From Bacilli bacterium (lineage in GTDB: Bacteria; Bacillota_I; Bacilli_A; RF39; UBA660): 64,000 bases of DNA. The notes beneath the pieces are model-generated. The model searched no databases. It worked only from the letters and a program-made list of their open reading frames with translations, and was not told where the DNA came from. Where the stretch lies: NCBI GenBank assembly GCA_017548925.1, contig JAFYYX010000001.1, positions 156,829 through 220,828 of the forward strand. Direction: 5' to 3'. Shown here one piece after another: positions 18,819 to 27,548 of the stretch. Both the position numbers and the translations under genes were made by a program. How positions within the stretch are numbered: the first letter of the stretch is position 1; every line of letters starts with the position of its first letter.

Positions 18819-19063
18819 TGAAACTAGAACTTAATACTATTGCCAGATTAAATAATGATGAAAAGTACATTATTTTAAATGAAATAGCTGAAGATGGTAA
18901 GAATTATTTTCTAACTATGGGAATTATTAAAGATAATGAAATTGACTCTAGTAAAGTGGTTATTTTAGAAGAACTAAAAGATGATGAAGGATACTATGTT
19001 GAAAAAGTAATAGATTCTGATTTGCTTTTAAAATTAACGAAGTTATTTAAAGATCAAATGTAA
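18818..19063 (+). CDS. Small acidic protein, DUF1292-like
   Basis: 81 residues. The pattern ILNEIAEDGKNYFLTMGI followed by acidic residues resembles DUF1292 (YrzB-like) proteins of Firmicutes, whose function is unknown; the assignment is tentative. It is translationally coupled to the upstream coiled-coil gene through TAATG, which suggests the two products are made in a fixed ratio and may interact. Confidence 0.65.
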   Translation: MKLELNTIARLNNDEKYIILNEIAEDGKNYFLTMGIIKDNEIDSSKVVILEELKDDEGYYVEKVIDSDLLLKLTKLFKDQM

Positions 19064-19094
19064 GGATAAACCAAAGGTTTATCCTTTTCTTTTG
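19062..19094 (+). terminator. Terminator of the coiled-coil operon
   Basis: 11-bp perfect stem AAGGATAAACC / GGTTTATCCTT, loop AAA, then a T-rich tail. Confidence 0.9.
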
Positions 19095-19123
19095 TTTACT
19101 TTTTATTAAGCATATATTATAAT
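19095..19123 (+). promoter_or_regulatory. Promoter of rubrerythrin
   Basis: TTTACT (19095-19100), 17-bp spacer, TATAAT (19118-19123), directly abutting the preceding terminator. Confidence 0.65.
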
Positions 19124-19150
19124 AAAGGAGTAAAAAAAGGAAGTGTAACA

Positions 19151-19690
19151 ATGGAATTAAAGGGTAGTAGAACTGAAGCTAATTTAATGGCTGCCTTTGC
19201 TGGAGAATCTCAAGCAAGAAATAAATATACTTACTATGCTTCTAAAGCAAAAAAAGAAGGATATGAACAAATAGCAGCTATTTTTGAAGAAACAGCTAAT
19301 AATGAAAAAGAACATGCTAAAATGTGGTTTAAACAATTACATGGTGGTGAAGTTCCTTCTACAATAGATAATTTAAAAGATGCAGCAAATGGTGAAAACT
19401 ATGAATGGACAGAAATGTATGAAGAGTTTGCTAAAGTTGCTGAAGAAGAAGGTTTTACTGAAATAGCTCGTTTATTTAGAGGTGTTGGACAAATTGAAAA
19501 ACACCATGAAGAAAGATATTTAAAATTAGTTGATAACATTGAAAACAACTTAGTATTTAAAAAAGATGAAGAAGTTGTTTGGATATGTCGAAATTGTGGA
19601 CACGTATACTATGGAAAAGAAGCTCCAAAAGTATGTCCAATCTGTAATCATCCCGAATCATATATGGAAATGAAAGCAGATAATTATTAA
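19151..19690 (+). CDS. rbr: Rubrerythrin
   Basis: Non-heme diiron peroxidase that reduces H2O2 in anaerobes and microaerophiles; cytosolic. 179 residues. The ferritin-like domain (1-135) has diiron ligands at Glu19, Glu52-x-x-His55, a Glu near 91 and Glu116-x-x-His119. The C-terminal rubredoxin domain has Cys146, Cys149, Cys162 and Cys165 (ICRNCG, VCPICN) for one Fe. AGGAAGTG lies 8 bases upstream of ATG 19151. It is monocistronic, with its own promoter. It suggests an anaerobic or oxygen-sensitive lifestyle, consistent with the iron-sulfur assembly operon at 40 kb. Confidence 0.96.
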   Translation: MELKGSRTEANLMAAFAGESQARNKYTYYASKAKKEGYEQIAAIFEETANNEKEHAKMWFKQLHGGEVPSTIDNLKDAANGENYEWTEMYEEFAKVAEEEGFTEIARLFRGVGQIEKHHEERYLKLVDNIENNLVFKKDEEVVWICRNCGHVYYGKEAPKVCPICNHPESYMEMKADNY

Positions 19691-19704
19691 TAGAAAAATT
19701 TATT

Positions 19705-19920
19705 ATAAAGATCATATACTAAGTAGTTATATATAGTATTTATTAGAGAGAAGTACAATAGCTGAAAGTACTTTAAATGAGCGTATATAATGAATTTCAT
19801 ATATAGGAGTAATAAATCGGCTTATTACCGTTAATAAATACATAAAGTGCATGAAATCATGAATTAAGGTGGTACCACGGATTTAATTATTCGCCCTTAT
19901 GTTTATGATTTTTTTTGTTA
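19705..19920 (+). promoter_or_regulatory. T-box leader controlling pheST
   Basis: tRNA-sensing leader that lets transcription continue when uncharged tRNA-Phe binds. The invariant T-box AAGGTGGTACCACGG is at 19866-19880 and AGGAGTAA-like sequence is at 19805-19812. A terminator that includes part of the T-box follows, then pheS. A Phe codon TTC at 19796-19798 (in GAATTTCAT) lies where the specifier loop is expected; this identification is inference without folding. Confidence 0.92.
19854..19917 (+). terminator. Conditional terminator of the pheST T-box
   Basis: Arms AAATCATGAATTAAGG (19854-19869) and CCCTTATGTTTATGATTT pair with one bulge and G-T pairs, followed by a T run. The left arm overlaps the first bases of the T-box, so antiterminator and terminator are mutually exclusive. 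Confidence 0.8.
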
Positions 19921-19947
19921 TAAAAAATAAGAAAGGATTTGATTAAT

Positions 19948-20994
19948 ATGAAAGAAAGAATCGGAGCAATCAAACTAGAACTTGATAAAGATTTAGAAAC
20001 TATTAAAACTATTCAAGATATAGTTGATATAAAAGCTAAATACATTGGTAAAAATGGATGTATTACAGAACTAACTAAAAATATGAAAGACTTATCTCCA
20101 GAAGAAAGAAAAGAAGTAGGTCAACTTTCTAATGAGATAAGAAACTATGCAACAGATAAAATATTAGGTAAAGAAGAAGAAATAAATAATGCCATCTTAA
20201 ATGAAAAATTATCTAAAGAAGCTATTGATATTACTTTACCTGGTACTGAAATAGTAAATGGAGCACCTAGTATTCTAGAAAAGGTTATAGAAGACTTTGA
20301 GGATGTATTTATGTCTATGGGATATGATGTTGTGGATGGACCAGAACTAGAAGAAGATAGATATAACTTCGAACTATTAGGTTTACCTAAAGGACATCCT
20401 GCAAGAGATGCTCAAGATACATTCTATGTTAAAGGTGATGAACTTCTTTTAAGAAGTCATACATCTCCAGTACAAGCTAGAGTAATGACTAGTAAAGAAG
20501 GAAAAGAACCTGTTAGAATTATATGTCCTGGTAAAGCATATAGAAGAGATGATGACGATGCAACACACTCTCATCAATTTACTCAAATTGAAGGTTTAAT
20601 TGTTGATAAGGATATTAAATTATCTGATCTTAAAGGAACTGTTACAGTTATTTGTAAGAAATTATTTGGTGAAGATACTGTAACTAGATTTAGACCATCA
20701 TATTATCAATTTACTGAACCATCTGTTGAAATGGATATCTCATGCTTTAACTGTAAAGGTAAAGGATGTAATATTTGTAAAAACTCAGGATGGATAACAA
20801 TTGGTGGTGCAGGCGTTGTACATTATGATGTTTTAAAAGGATGTGGATATGATCCAGAAAAATGGAGTGGATTCGCATTTGGTTTTGGAGCAGAACGTTG
20901 TGCAATGCTTAAATATGGTATCAGCGATATTAGAACTTTCTATAATGTAGATTTAAGAGAAACAAGCTCTTTCGATAGAAAGGAGGAAAATTAA
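19948..20994 (+). CDS. pheS: Phenylalanyl-tRNA synthetase alpha subunit
   Basis: Catalytic subunit of the (alpha-beta)2 PheRS. 348 residues from ATG 19948; a TTG at 19939 is rejected because AAAGGA lies 10 bases before 19948. An N-terminal coiled coil (about 1-90) is followed by the class II core: LLRSHTSPVQARVM, motif 2 GKAYRRDDDDATHSHQFTQI, and motif 3 FGFGAERCAMLKYGI. The insert CFNCKGKGCNICKNSGW is the usual cysteine-rich loop of Gram-positive PheS. It is under T-box control and 1 base from pheT. Confidence 0.97.
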   Translation: MKERIGAIKLELDKDLETIKTIQDIVDIKAKYIGKNGCITELTKNMKDLSPEERKEVGQLSNEIRNYATDKILGKEEEINNAILNEKLSKEAIDITLPGTEIVNGAPSILEKVIEDFEDVFMSMGYDVVDGPELEEDRYNFELLGLPKGHPARDAQDTFYVKGDELLLRSHTSPVQARVMTSKEGKEPVRIICPGKAYRRDDDDATHSHQFTQIEGLIVDKDIKLSDLKGTVTVICKKLFGEDTVTRFRPSYYQFTEPSVEMDISCFNCKGKGCNICKNSGWITIGGAGVVHYDVLKGCGYDPEKWSGFAFGFGAERCAMLKYGISDIRTFYNVDLRETSSFDRKEEN

Positions 20995-20995
20995 T

Positions 20996-23365
20996 ATGAT
21001 ATCACTTAATTGGGTTAAAGATTATATTGATCTTGAAGGTGAAGATTTAAAAGAACTAGCTACTAAAGTAACAAAGGCAGGTATTAATGTTGAAGCAGTA
21101 ATATCTAATCATATTGATAACCTAGTAATAGGTGAAGTAGTTGATTGCACTGACCATCCAGATTCAGACCACTTACATGTATGCATGGTTAATACTGGAA
21201 AAGAAACTATTCAAATAGTTTGCGGAGCACCTAATGTAAGAAAAGGTATTAAAGTTATTGTTGCACTTCCTGGTGCAGTACTTCCTGGTGACTTTGAGAT
21301 TAAAGCTGGTAAGATTAGAGGCCAAGAATCAAATGGTATGATTTGTGCTTTATTTGAACTAGGTTTAGAAGAAAAAAATGATGAAACATATGCTAAAGGT
21401 ATTGAAGAGTTACCTCAAGATGCACCTGTTGGTATGGATGCTATGGAATATCTTGGTTGTGATGATACTTTATATGACTTAGATGTTCATAAACATAGAA
21501 ATAATGATTGTTATTATCATATTGGTTTTGCTCATGAAATAGGAACTGTACTTGGTAAAAAAGTTAAGTATCCTGAAGCTAAATATAATGAAACAAGTGA
21601 TAAAGTTGAAAATTATGTATCACTTGAAGTTGAAACTGAAAGATGTCCATACTATTTAGGTAGAATGGTTAGAAATGTAAAAATAGGTGAATCACCAGAA
21701 TGGATTAAGAAAAGAATTACAGCAGCTGGTATGAGACCTATTAATAATGTTGTTGATATCTCTAACTTCGTAATGCTTGAATATGGTCAACCAACTCATT
21801 TCTTCGATGCTGACAAACTTGGTAAAAAAGTATTAGTAAGAGATGCGAGTGATGGTGAAAGAATCACAACTTTAGATAATGAAGAAAGAGAATTAACATC
21901 TAATGATATAGTTATTACTGATGGAACTACTCCAACATGTATTGCCGGAGTTATGGGTGGACTTAATACAGAAGTTGATGAAAATACTAAAAATATTTTT
22001 ATCGAAGCAGCTATCTTTGATGCATTCTCAATTACTAAAACTGCATCAAGATTAAATTTAAAATCTGAAGCATCTAAAAGATATGGTAAAGGTTTAAATT
22101 ATGAATATACTATTGCTGCTATGAATAGATGTTTATCACTTTTAGAAGAATATGCATCTGGTGAAGTACTATTTGGTGAACTTCTTCATGATAAAGTTGA
22201 TAAAAAAGAAAAAGAAGTAACAGTTACAGCAGCTGATTTAAACGGTGTACTTGGAATGAGTATGACTAATGATGATATTAAAACTCAGTTAGATAAACTT
22301 GATTTTAAATATGAACTAAATGGAGATACATTCAAAATCATTATTCCAAGAAGAAGATTAGATGTAGAACCTAATAAAGCTGACTTGGCTGAAGAAATTG
22401 GTCGACTTTATGGATATAATAATCTAGAAGATACTCTTCCAGAAGTTGGAACTAAACGAGGAGTATATGTTGGCGATGTAGCTTTAAGAAAATCTATTTC
22501 TAAAAGACTTAGAACTTTAGGTTTAACTGAAGTTAGAACATATACACTAAATAATGAAGAAACTGCTAATATGTTTAATTATGATAATAAAGAAGTATTA
22601 GCACTTCCAAATCCAATGTCATCAGATAAAGGATTCGTAAGATTATCAATCTTACCATCACTTCTTCAAACTTATACATATAATAAATCAAGAAAAGTAG
22701 ATAATATTAACATTTATGAAATAGCTAAAACATATGATAAAGAATATAATGAAGATCATAAAGTAGCAATGCTTATTTCAGGAAGTTATATAAGTAATGT
22801 AGTAAATAATGTAAGTGTTAAAACTGACTTCTATTTACTTAAAGGTATTGTTGAAAACTTACTTAAATATTTAGGATTTAAAAATAGATATTCATTTGAA
22901 AAGATAGAAGCTAAAGAACTTCATCCTGGAGTATCAGCATCAATTCTAATTGATAGGCAACCAGTTGGTATTATAGGTAAAATTAATCCAACACTATATA
23001 AAGATGATATTTATGTTTGTGAGTTATCTATGACTAAACTATATAGTTATACAGTTAAACCTCTTAAATATAAAGAAGCATCTAAATATCCATCAATTAA
23101 AAAAGATGTTGCATTTATAGTTGATAATGAAGTAACTAATAAAGTATTAGAAGATTTAATTAAAAAAGCTGGTGGAAGACTTCTTGATAATATAGATATC
23201 TTTGATATCTATAGAGATATTAAACCAGGAAAGAAATCTATGGCTTATAACTTAACATTTAAAGATGATACAAGAACACTTTCTGATGAAGAAGTTATGG
23301 AAGTATTTAATAATATTATAAGTAAAGTAACAACAGAGCTTAATGCTGAATTAAGAAGTAACTAA
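20996..23365 (+). CDS. pheT: Phenylalanyl-tRNA synthetase beta subunit
   Basis: Editing and tRNA-binding subunit of PheRS. 789 residues. Domain order: N-terminal strand-helix MISLNWVKDYIDL, EMAP-like tRNA-binding domain (about 40-155, with DHPDSDHLHVC and VCGAPNVRKG), B3/B4 editing domain, B5 domain with LDVEPNKADLAEEIGRLYGYNN, a catalytic-like domain, and the C-terminal FDX-ACB anticodon-binding domain (KEASKYPSIKKDVAFIVD to the end). AAAGGAGG precedes ATG 20996. Confidence 0.97.
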   Translation: MISLNWVKDYIDLEGEDLKELATKVTKAGINVEAVISNHIDNLVIGEVVDCTDHPDSDHLHVCMVNTGKETIQIVCGAPNVRKGIKVIVALPGAVLPGDFEIKAGKIRGQESNGMICALFELGLEEKNDETYAKGIEELPQDAPVGMDAMEYLGCDDTLYDLDVHKHRNNDCYYHIGFAHEIGTVLGKKVKYPEAKYNETSDKVENYVSLEVETERCPYYLGRMVRNVKIGESPEWIKKRITAAGMRPINNVVDISNFVMLEYGQPTHFFDADKLGKKVLVRDASDGERITTLDNEERELTSNDIVITDGTTPTCIAGVMGGLNTEVDENTKNIFIEAAIFDAFSITKTASRLNLKSEASKRYGKGLNYEYTIAAMNRCLSLLEEYASGEVLFGELLHDKVDKKEKEVTVTAADLNGVLGMSMTNDDIKTQLDKLDFKYELNGDTFKIIIPRRRLDVEPNKADLAEEIGRLYGYNNLEDTLPEVGTKRGVYVGDVALRKSISKRLRTLGLTEVRTYTLNNEETANMFNYDNKEVLALPNPMSSDKGFVRLSILPSLLQTYTYNKSRKVDNINIYEIAKTYDKEYNEDHKVAMLISGSYISNVVNNVSVKTDFYLLKGIVENLLKYLGFKNRYSFEKIEAKELHPGVSASILIDRQPVGIIGKINPTLYKDDIYVCELSMTKLYSYTVKPLKYKEASKYPSIKKDVAFIVDNEVTNKVLEDLIKKAGGRLLDNIDIFDIYRDIKPGKKSMAYNLTFKDDTRTLSDEEVMEVFNNIISKVTTELNAELRSN

Positions 23366-23382
23366 TAAGTTACTTTTTTTTA
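23356..23382 (+). terminator. Terminator of pheST
   Basis: 7-bp stem AAGTAAC / GTTACTT, 6-nt loop, T run; overlaps the pheT stop. Confidence 0.8.
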
Positions 23383-23387
23383 TTGCA

Positions 23388-23419
23388 TGAAAAAACATCA
23401 ATGTTAACTTATTGATGTT
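23388..23419 (-). terminator. Terminator of the minus-strand poly-serine gene
   Basis: 9-bp perfect stem AACATCAAT / ATTGATGTT; on the minus strand it is followed by a T run (complement of the A run at 23389-23395). Confidence 0.85.
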
Positions 23420-23433
23420 TATTCCAAAATTAA

Positions 23434-24531
23434 TTAAGCAGTTTTATAAATAGTTTTAGATACACCAGTAAATTCGTATCCATCTACATGTTGTTCTTTA
23501 GACCAAATACAATCTGCTGTTCTATAAATAGTTTTATAATCTGTATGATCATATATTTCTTCAAATCCTTGTTTTAGGAAGAAATTAACATTTGCAGTAT
23601 CTGCAGCAGCGATGATATGACAGTTTTCATAATCAGGTGCTGGACAATATCTATTGTATACAACTTTTAATGTTGTAGTTTGATAATTATTACCTTCTGG
23701 TTTAATAGTAGTCCACTCACCATATTTAGCATGTTGATATAATATGTAATCAACTACTTTATTTGTTGTATTATCAGCTATTGTAGTAGAACTTGAAGAA
23801 CTAGAACTTGAAGAACTAGAACTAGATGATGAACTAGAACTTGATGATGAACTAGAACTTGATGAAGAACTAGAACTTGAAGAACTAGATGATGAACTAG
23901 AACTAGATGCAGTTGATGATTTAGAAGAACTAGATGAAGATTTACCAGATGAAGATTTACTAGAAGATGAACTAGATGAAGACTTACTTGAATCAGTTGA
24001 TGTACTAGTTTTTGAATTATCTTTAGTAGTATCTTTCTTAGTATCTTTATCAGTAGTATCATTTTTCTTTGTATCTACTTTATTATTATTTTTGTCATCT
24101 TTTTTATCTTTTTTAATATTAGTTAAAATGGAATCAGCTTCATTTTTACATTTTAAATATACTTTTAATGTATAGTTTTCATCATCAATTTTTGTTACTT
24201 GTGCATAAGATGAATAAATTGAACATTCATCACCGTTTTTATCATAAATTGAATTTGCTTTACCATCTTTAATTATTTCATCAAGAGAAACTTTAATTTT
24301 TGAGTTTGTATTTAATGGTAATTTATCATCAGTAAAATATTTTACAGCACTATCTTTAAAATATTTTAGATTTTCGTTTATATCATTACCCTTTTTAGGT
24401 TTTTTAACATCATTTTTCTTGTGATAAAAAATATACCAAACTAGTAGTAACACTAGAACTACTAAAAGTAGTTTTAAAAATACAGATGACCATCTTATTT
24501 TTTTATTTACAAATTTTTTCTCTTCGTACAT
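23434..24531 (-). CDS. Single-pass membrane protein with a poly-serine spacer
   Basis: 365 residues from the ATG at 24531, chosen over the upstream start at 24552 because AGGGGG lies 8 bases before it. Order: a short basic cytoplasmic N-terminus, a transmembrane helix (about 16-36), a charged domain with a cysteine pair (about 40-150), a Lys/Asp/Thr/Ser linker, an unbroken run of 40 serines, then a C-terminal domain of about 105 residues rich in Tyr, Thr and Cys. Topology suggests a C-terminus outside the cell, with the serine run as a flexible, possibly glycosylated wall-spanning stalk. I recognise no family for the end domain. Confidence 0.85.
   Translation of the reverse strand: MYEEKKFVNKKIRWSSVFLKLLLVVLVLLLVWYIFYHKKNDVKKPKKGNDINENLKYFKDSAVKYFTDDKLPLNTNSKIKVSLDEIIKDGKANSIYDKNGDECSIYSSYAQVTKIDDENYTLKVYLKCKNEADSILTNIKKDKKDDKNNNKVDTKKNDTTDKDTKKDTTKDNSKTSTSTDSSKSSSSSSSSKSSSGKSSSSSSKSSTASSSSSSSSSSSSSSSSSSSSSSSSSSSSSSSSSSSSSSSSTTIADNTTNKVVDYILYQHAKYGEWTTIKPEGNNYQTTTLKVVYNRYCPAPDYENCHIIAAADTANVNFFLKQGFEEIYDHTDYKTIYRTADCIWSKEQHVDGYEFTGVSKTIYKTA
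23788..23907 (-). repeat. 40 consecutive serine codons
   Basis: 120 bases encoding only Ser, using just AGT, TCT and TCA on the minus strand, mostly as AGT-TCT and AGT-TCA pairs. The mixed codons show it is not a pure triplet slippage tract, but the hexamer-like units are prone to recombination. Confidence 0.95.
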
Positions 24532-24568
24532 AAATAAACCCCCTAAATACACGATTTATTAGTTATAT

Positions 24569-24597
24569 ATACTAACATAATAGATATTTATTGTCAA
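24569..24597 (-). promoter_or_regulatory. Promoter of the poly-serine gene
   Basis: On the minus strand, consensus TTGACA (24597-24592), 17-bp spacer, TG, then TAGTAT (24574-24569). The -10 neighbourhood ATTATGTTAGTATA recurs before the gene at 51.86 kb. Confidence 0.7.
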
Positions 24598-24661
24598 TTA
24601 ATAAAAAAACTAAATATTTATAAAATATTGTGTTAAAATATTAAAGCAAGTGGGTGATTAT

Positions 24662-27466
24662 ATGGATAAAATAATTATAAAAGGTGCAAGAGAAAATAAT
24701 CTTAAAAACATTGATTTAGAACTTCCAAAAAACAAACTTATTGTTATGACTGGTGTATCAGGATCAGGAAAAAGTAGTTTAGCTTTTGATACTATATATG
24801 CAGAAGGTCAAAGAAGATATGTAGAATCTTTAAGCGCCTATGCTAGACAATTTTTAGGAAATAGTACTAAACCTGATGTTGATTCAATCGAAGGTTTATC
24901 ACCTAGTATTTCTATTGATCAAAAAACAACCAATAAGAACCCAAGATCTACAGTTGGAACTATTACTGAAATATATGATTATTTGAGACTTTTATTTGCA
25001 AGAATAGGAGTTCCATACTGTCCTAATCATCATGTTCCAATTACTAGTCAATCAATTGAAGAAATGACTAATAAAGTAATGAATTTAGAAGAAGATACAA
25101 AAATAGAAATCTTATCACCAATAGTTCATGGAGAAAAAGGAACTCATCAAGATACTTTTGATAATTTAAGAAAACTTGGTTATGCAAGAGTTAGAGTAAA
25201 TGGTGAAATGTATGATTTATCAGAAGAAATAAAACTCGATAAAAATACAAAAGATAATATTGATGTTGTAATTGATAGAATTAAAGTAAAACAAGAAGAA
25301 AGATCAAGAATATTTGAATCTATCGAAGCTAGTTGCAAACTATCTCATGGTAGAGTGGTAATTAACGTACTTGGTGGAGAAGAAATTCAAATGAGTGAAA
25401 ATTATGCATGTTTAAAATGCGATTATTCACTACCTGAACTTGAACCTAGTTTATTTTCATTTAATGCTCCATATGGTGCTTGTGAATCATGCAAAGGATT
25501 AGGTTCTAAACTACAAATTGTTGAAGAATTAGTAATTCCAGATGATACTAAATCTATTAATGAAGGTGCAATTGTTCCATTTAATTTAGATAATAATATT
25601 GGTTCTACACAACTTATTACATTATGTGAAGAATATAATATTGATATGGATAAACCTTTTGGTAAGTTGACCAGAAAAGAAAAAGACTATGTATTATATG
25701 GTTCTGATAAACCATTATCAATTAAGTATGTTTCTAAAAATGGTAATACTAGATATACCACTGAATATTTTGAAGGTATTATAAATAATCTTCAAAGAAG
25801 GTATATGGAAACATCAAGTGAATGGATAAGAGAATGGCTTGAGAGATTCATGGTTGAAACGGAATGTGAATCTTGTCATGGAAAAAGATTAAGACCAGAA
25901 GTACTATCCATTTATATAAATAATAAAAACATTATTGATGTAACTGAAATGTCTATTAAAGATATAAGAAAATTTATGAAGACATTAAAACTCACAAAAG
26001 AAGAAGAAGAAATATCTCATTTATTAATTCAAGAAATTAATAATAGATTAGAGTTTCTAGATAATGTAGGACTAGAATACCTAACATTAGCAAGAGAAGC
26101 AGGAACACTTTCTGGTGGCGAAAGTCAAAGAATAAGACTTGCAACTCAAATAGGAAGTAAGTTATCTGGAGTACTTTATGTTCTTGATGAACCATCTATT
26201 GGTCTACATCAAAAAGATAATGAAAGATTAATAAACTCACTTAAACAAATGAGAGATTTAGGCAATACTTTAGTAGTTGTTGAACATGATACAGACACAA
26301 TGCTTGCAGCTGATTATTTAGTTGATATAGGACCAGGTGCTGGAGACAATGGTGGAAAAGTAATGGCTGCTGGAACTCCAGAAGAAGTTATGAAAAATAA
26401 AAATAGTTTAACAGGTAGATACTTATCTGGTGAACTTAAAATAGATGTACCTAAGAAAAGAAGAAAAGGTAATGGCAAGTTTATCAAGATTAAAGGTGCA
26501 GAAGAACATAATTTAAAAAATATTAATGTTGATATACCTCTTGGTAAATTTGTATGTGTAACAGGTGTATCAGGTTCTGGTAAATCTTCATTAGTAAATG
26601 AAATATTATATAAATCTTTAGCTCATAAGATTAATAGAAATAGAATTCTTCCTGGTAAACATAAAAAAATAGAAGGAATAGAAAATCTAGATAAAGTTGT
26701 ATTAATAACTCAAGATGCAATTGGTAGAACTCCAAGAAGTAACCCAGCAACATACGTTGGTGTATTTGATGATATTAGAGATATTTTTGCTGAAACTAAA
26801 GAAGCAAAAATGAGAGGTTATACTAAATCAAGATTCTCATTTAATGTTAAAGGTGGAAGATGTGAAGCATGCTGGGGAGATGGAATTAAAAAGATAGAAA
26901 TGCATTTCTTACCTGATGTATATGTACCTTGTGACGTATGCCATGGTAATAGATATAACACTGAAACTCTTGATATTAAATTTAAGGGTAAAAATATTGC
27001 TGAAGTTTTAGATATGAGAGTTAGTGAAGCATTAGAATTTTTTGATAATGTTCCAAAAATTAAAAATCAACTTCAAGCAATGTACGATGTTGGTCTTGAT
27101 TATATAAAACTTGGCCAAAGCGCAACAACATTATCTGGAGGAGAAGCTGGAAGAGTTAAACTTGCCAAAGAACTTCAAAAGAAACCTACTGGTAAATCTA
27201 TATTTATTTTAGATGAACCAACAACAGGACTTCATACAGATGATATTAAAAAACTACTTAATATCTTAAATAGAATTGTTGATAATGGAGATACAGTGCT
27301 TGTTATTGAACATAACTTAGATGTTATCAAAGTAGCTGATTATATTATCGATTTAGGACCTGATGGTGGAGATGGTGGCGGAGAAATTGTTGCAACTGGA
27401 ACACCTGAAGAAGTATCTAAAGTTAAAAATTCTTATACAGGAGAATTCTTAAAAAAAGTATTATAA
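24662..27466 (+). CDS. uvrA: Excinuclease ABC subunit A
   Basis: Damage-recognition ATPase of nucleotide excision repair, dimeric and cytosolic; partner of UvrB at 35.8 kb. 934 residues from ATG 24662 (GGTGAT upstream); the GTG at 24650 is part of the leader. Two ABC modules: Walker A GVSGSGKSSL near residues 31-40 and again in the C-terminal half, signatures LSGGESQRIRLA and LSGGEAGRVKLA, and Walker B LDEPSIGLH and LDEPTTGLH. Zinc modules are CLKCDY...CESCKG and CEACWG...CDVCHG. An extended -10 (TGTTAAAAT, 24631-24639) lies upstream. Confidence 0.97.
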   Translation: MDKIIIKGARENNLKNIDLELPKNKLIVMTGVSGSGKSSLAFDTIYAEGQRRYVESLSAYARQFLGNSTKPDVDSIEGLSPSISIDQKTTNKNPRSTVGTITEIYDYLRLLFARIGVPYCPNHHVPITSQSIEEMTNKVMNLEEDTKIEILSPIVHGEKGTHQDTFDNLRKLGYARVRVNGEMYDLSEEIKLDKNTKDNIDVVIDRIKVKQEERSRIFESIEASCKLSHGRVVINVLGGEEIQMSENYACLKCDYSLPELEPSLFSFNAPYGACESCKGLGSKLQIVEELVIPDDTKSINEGAIVPFNLDNNIGSTQLITLCEEYNIDMDKPFGKLTRKEKDYVLYGSDKPLSIKYVSKNGNTRYTTEYFEGIINNLQRRYMETSSEWIREWLERFMVETECESCHGKRLRPEVLSIYINNKNIIDVTEMSIKDIRKFMKTLKLTKEEEEISHLLIQEINNRLEFLDNVGLEYLTLAREAGTLSGGESQRIRLATQIGSKLSGVLYVLDEPSIGLHQKDNERLINSLKQMRDLGNTLVVVEHDTDTMLAADYLVDIGPGAGDNGGKVMAAGTPEEVMKNKNSLTGRYLSGELKIDVPKKRRKGNGKFIKIKGAEEHNLKNINVDIPLGKFVCVTGVSGSGKSSLVNEILYKSLAHKINRNRILPGKHKKIEGIENLDKVVLITQDAIGRTPRSNPATYVGVFDDIRDIFAETKEAKMRGYTKSRFSFNVKGGRCEACWGDGIKKIEMHFLPDVYVPCDVCHGNRYNTETLDIKFKGKNIAEVLDMRVSEALEFFDNVPKIKNQLQAMYDVGLDYIKLGQSATTLSGGEAGRVKLAKELQKKPTGKSIFILDEPTTGLHTDDIKKLLNILNRIVDNGDTVLVIEHNLDVIKVADYIIDLGPDGGDGGGEIVATGTPEEVSKVKNSYTGEFLKKVL

Positions 27467-27495
27467 AAAGAAAGGATCTAATCCTTTCTTTTATA
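27466..27495 (+). terminator. Terminator of uvrA
   Basis: 12-bp stem AAAAGAAAGGAT / ATCCTTTCTTTT with a 3-nt loop; the T-rich right arm serves as the tail. Confidence 0.75.
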
Positions 27496-27496
27496 G

Positions 27497-27525
27497 TTTA
27501 AAAAAGGATTTATTTTTTGTATAAT
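27497..27525 (+). promoter_or_regulatory. Promoter of lgt
   Basis: TTTAAA (27497-27502), 17-bp spacer, TATAAT (27520-27525). Confidence 0.5.
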
Positions 27526-27548
27526 ATTAGAAAGGAAAGTGATTTAGT

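Noticed and set aside
23788..23990. CRISPR array or tandem repeat locus
   Set aside because: The periodicity comes from serine codons; there are no unique spacers and the frame is open throughout.
23778..24062. A Leu/Val-rich protein of about 94 residues read in another minus-strand frame
   Set aside because: It is the frame shadow of the serine run; its composition is explained by the AGT/TCA/TCT codons.
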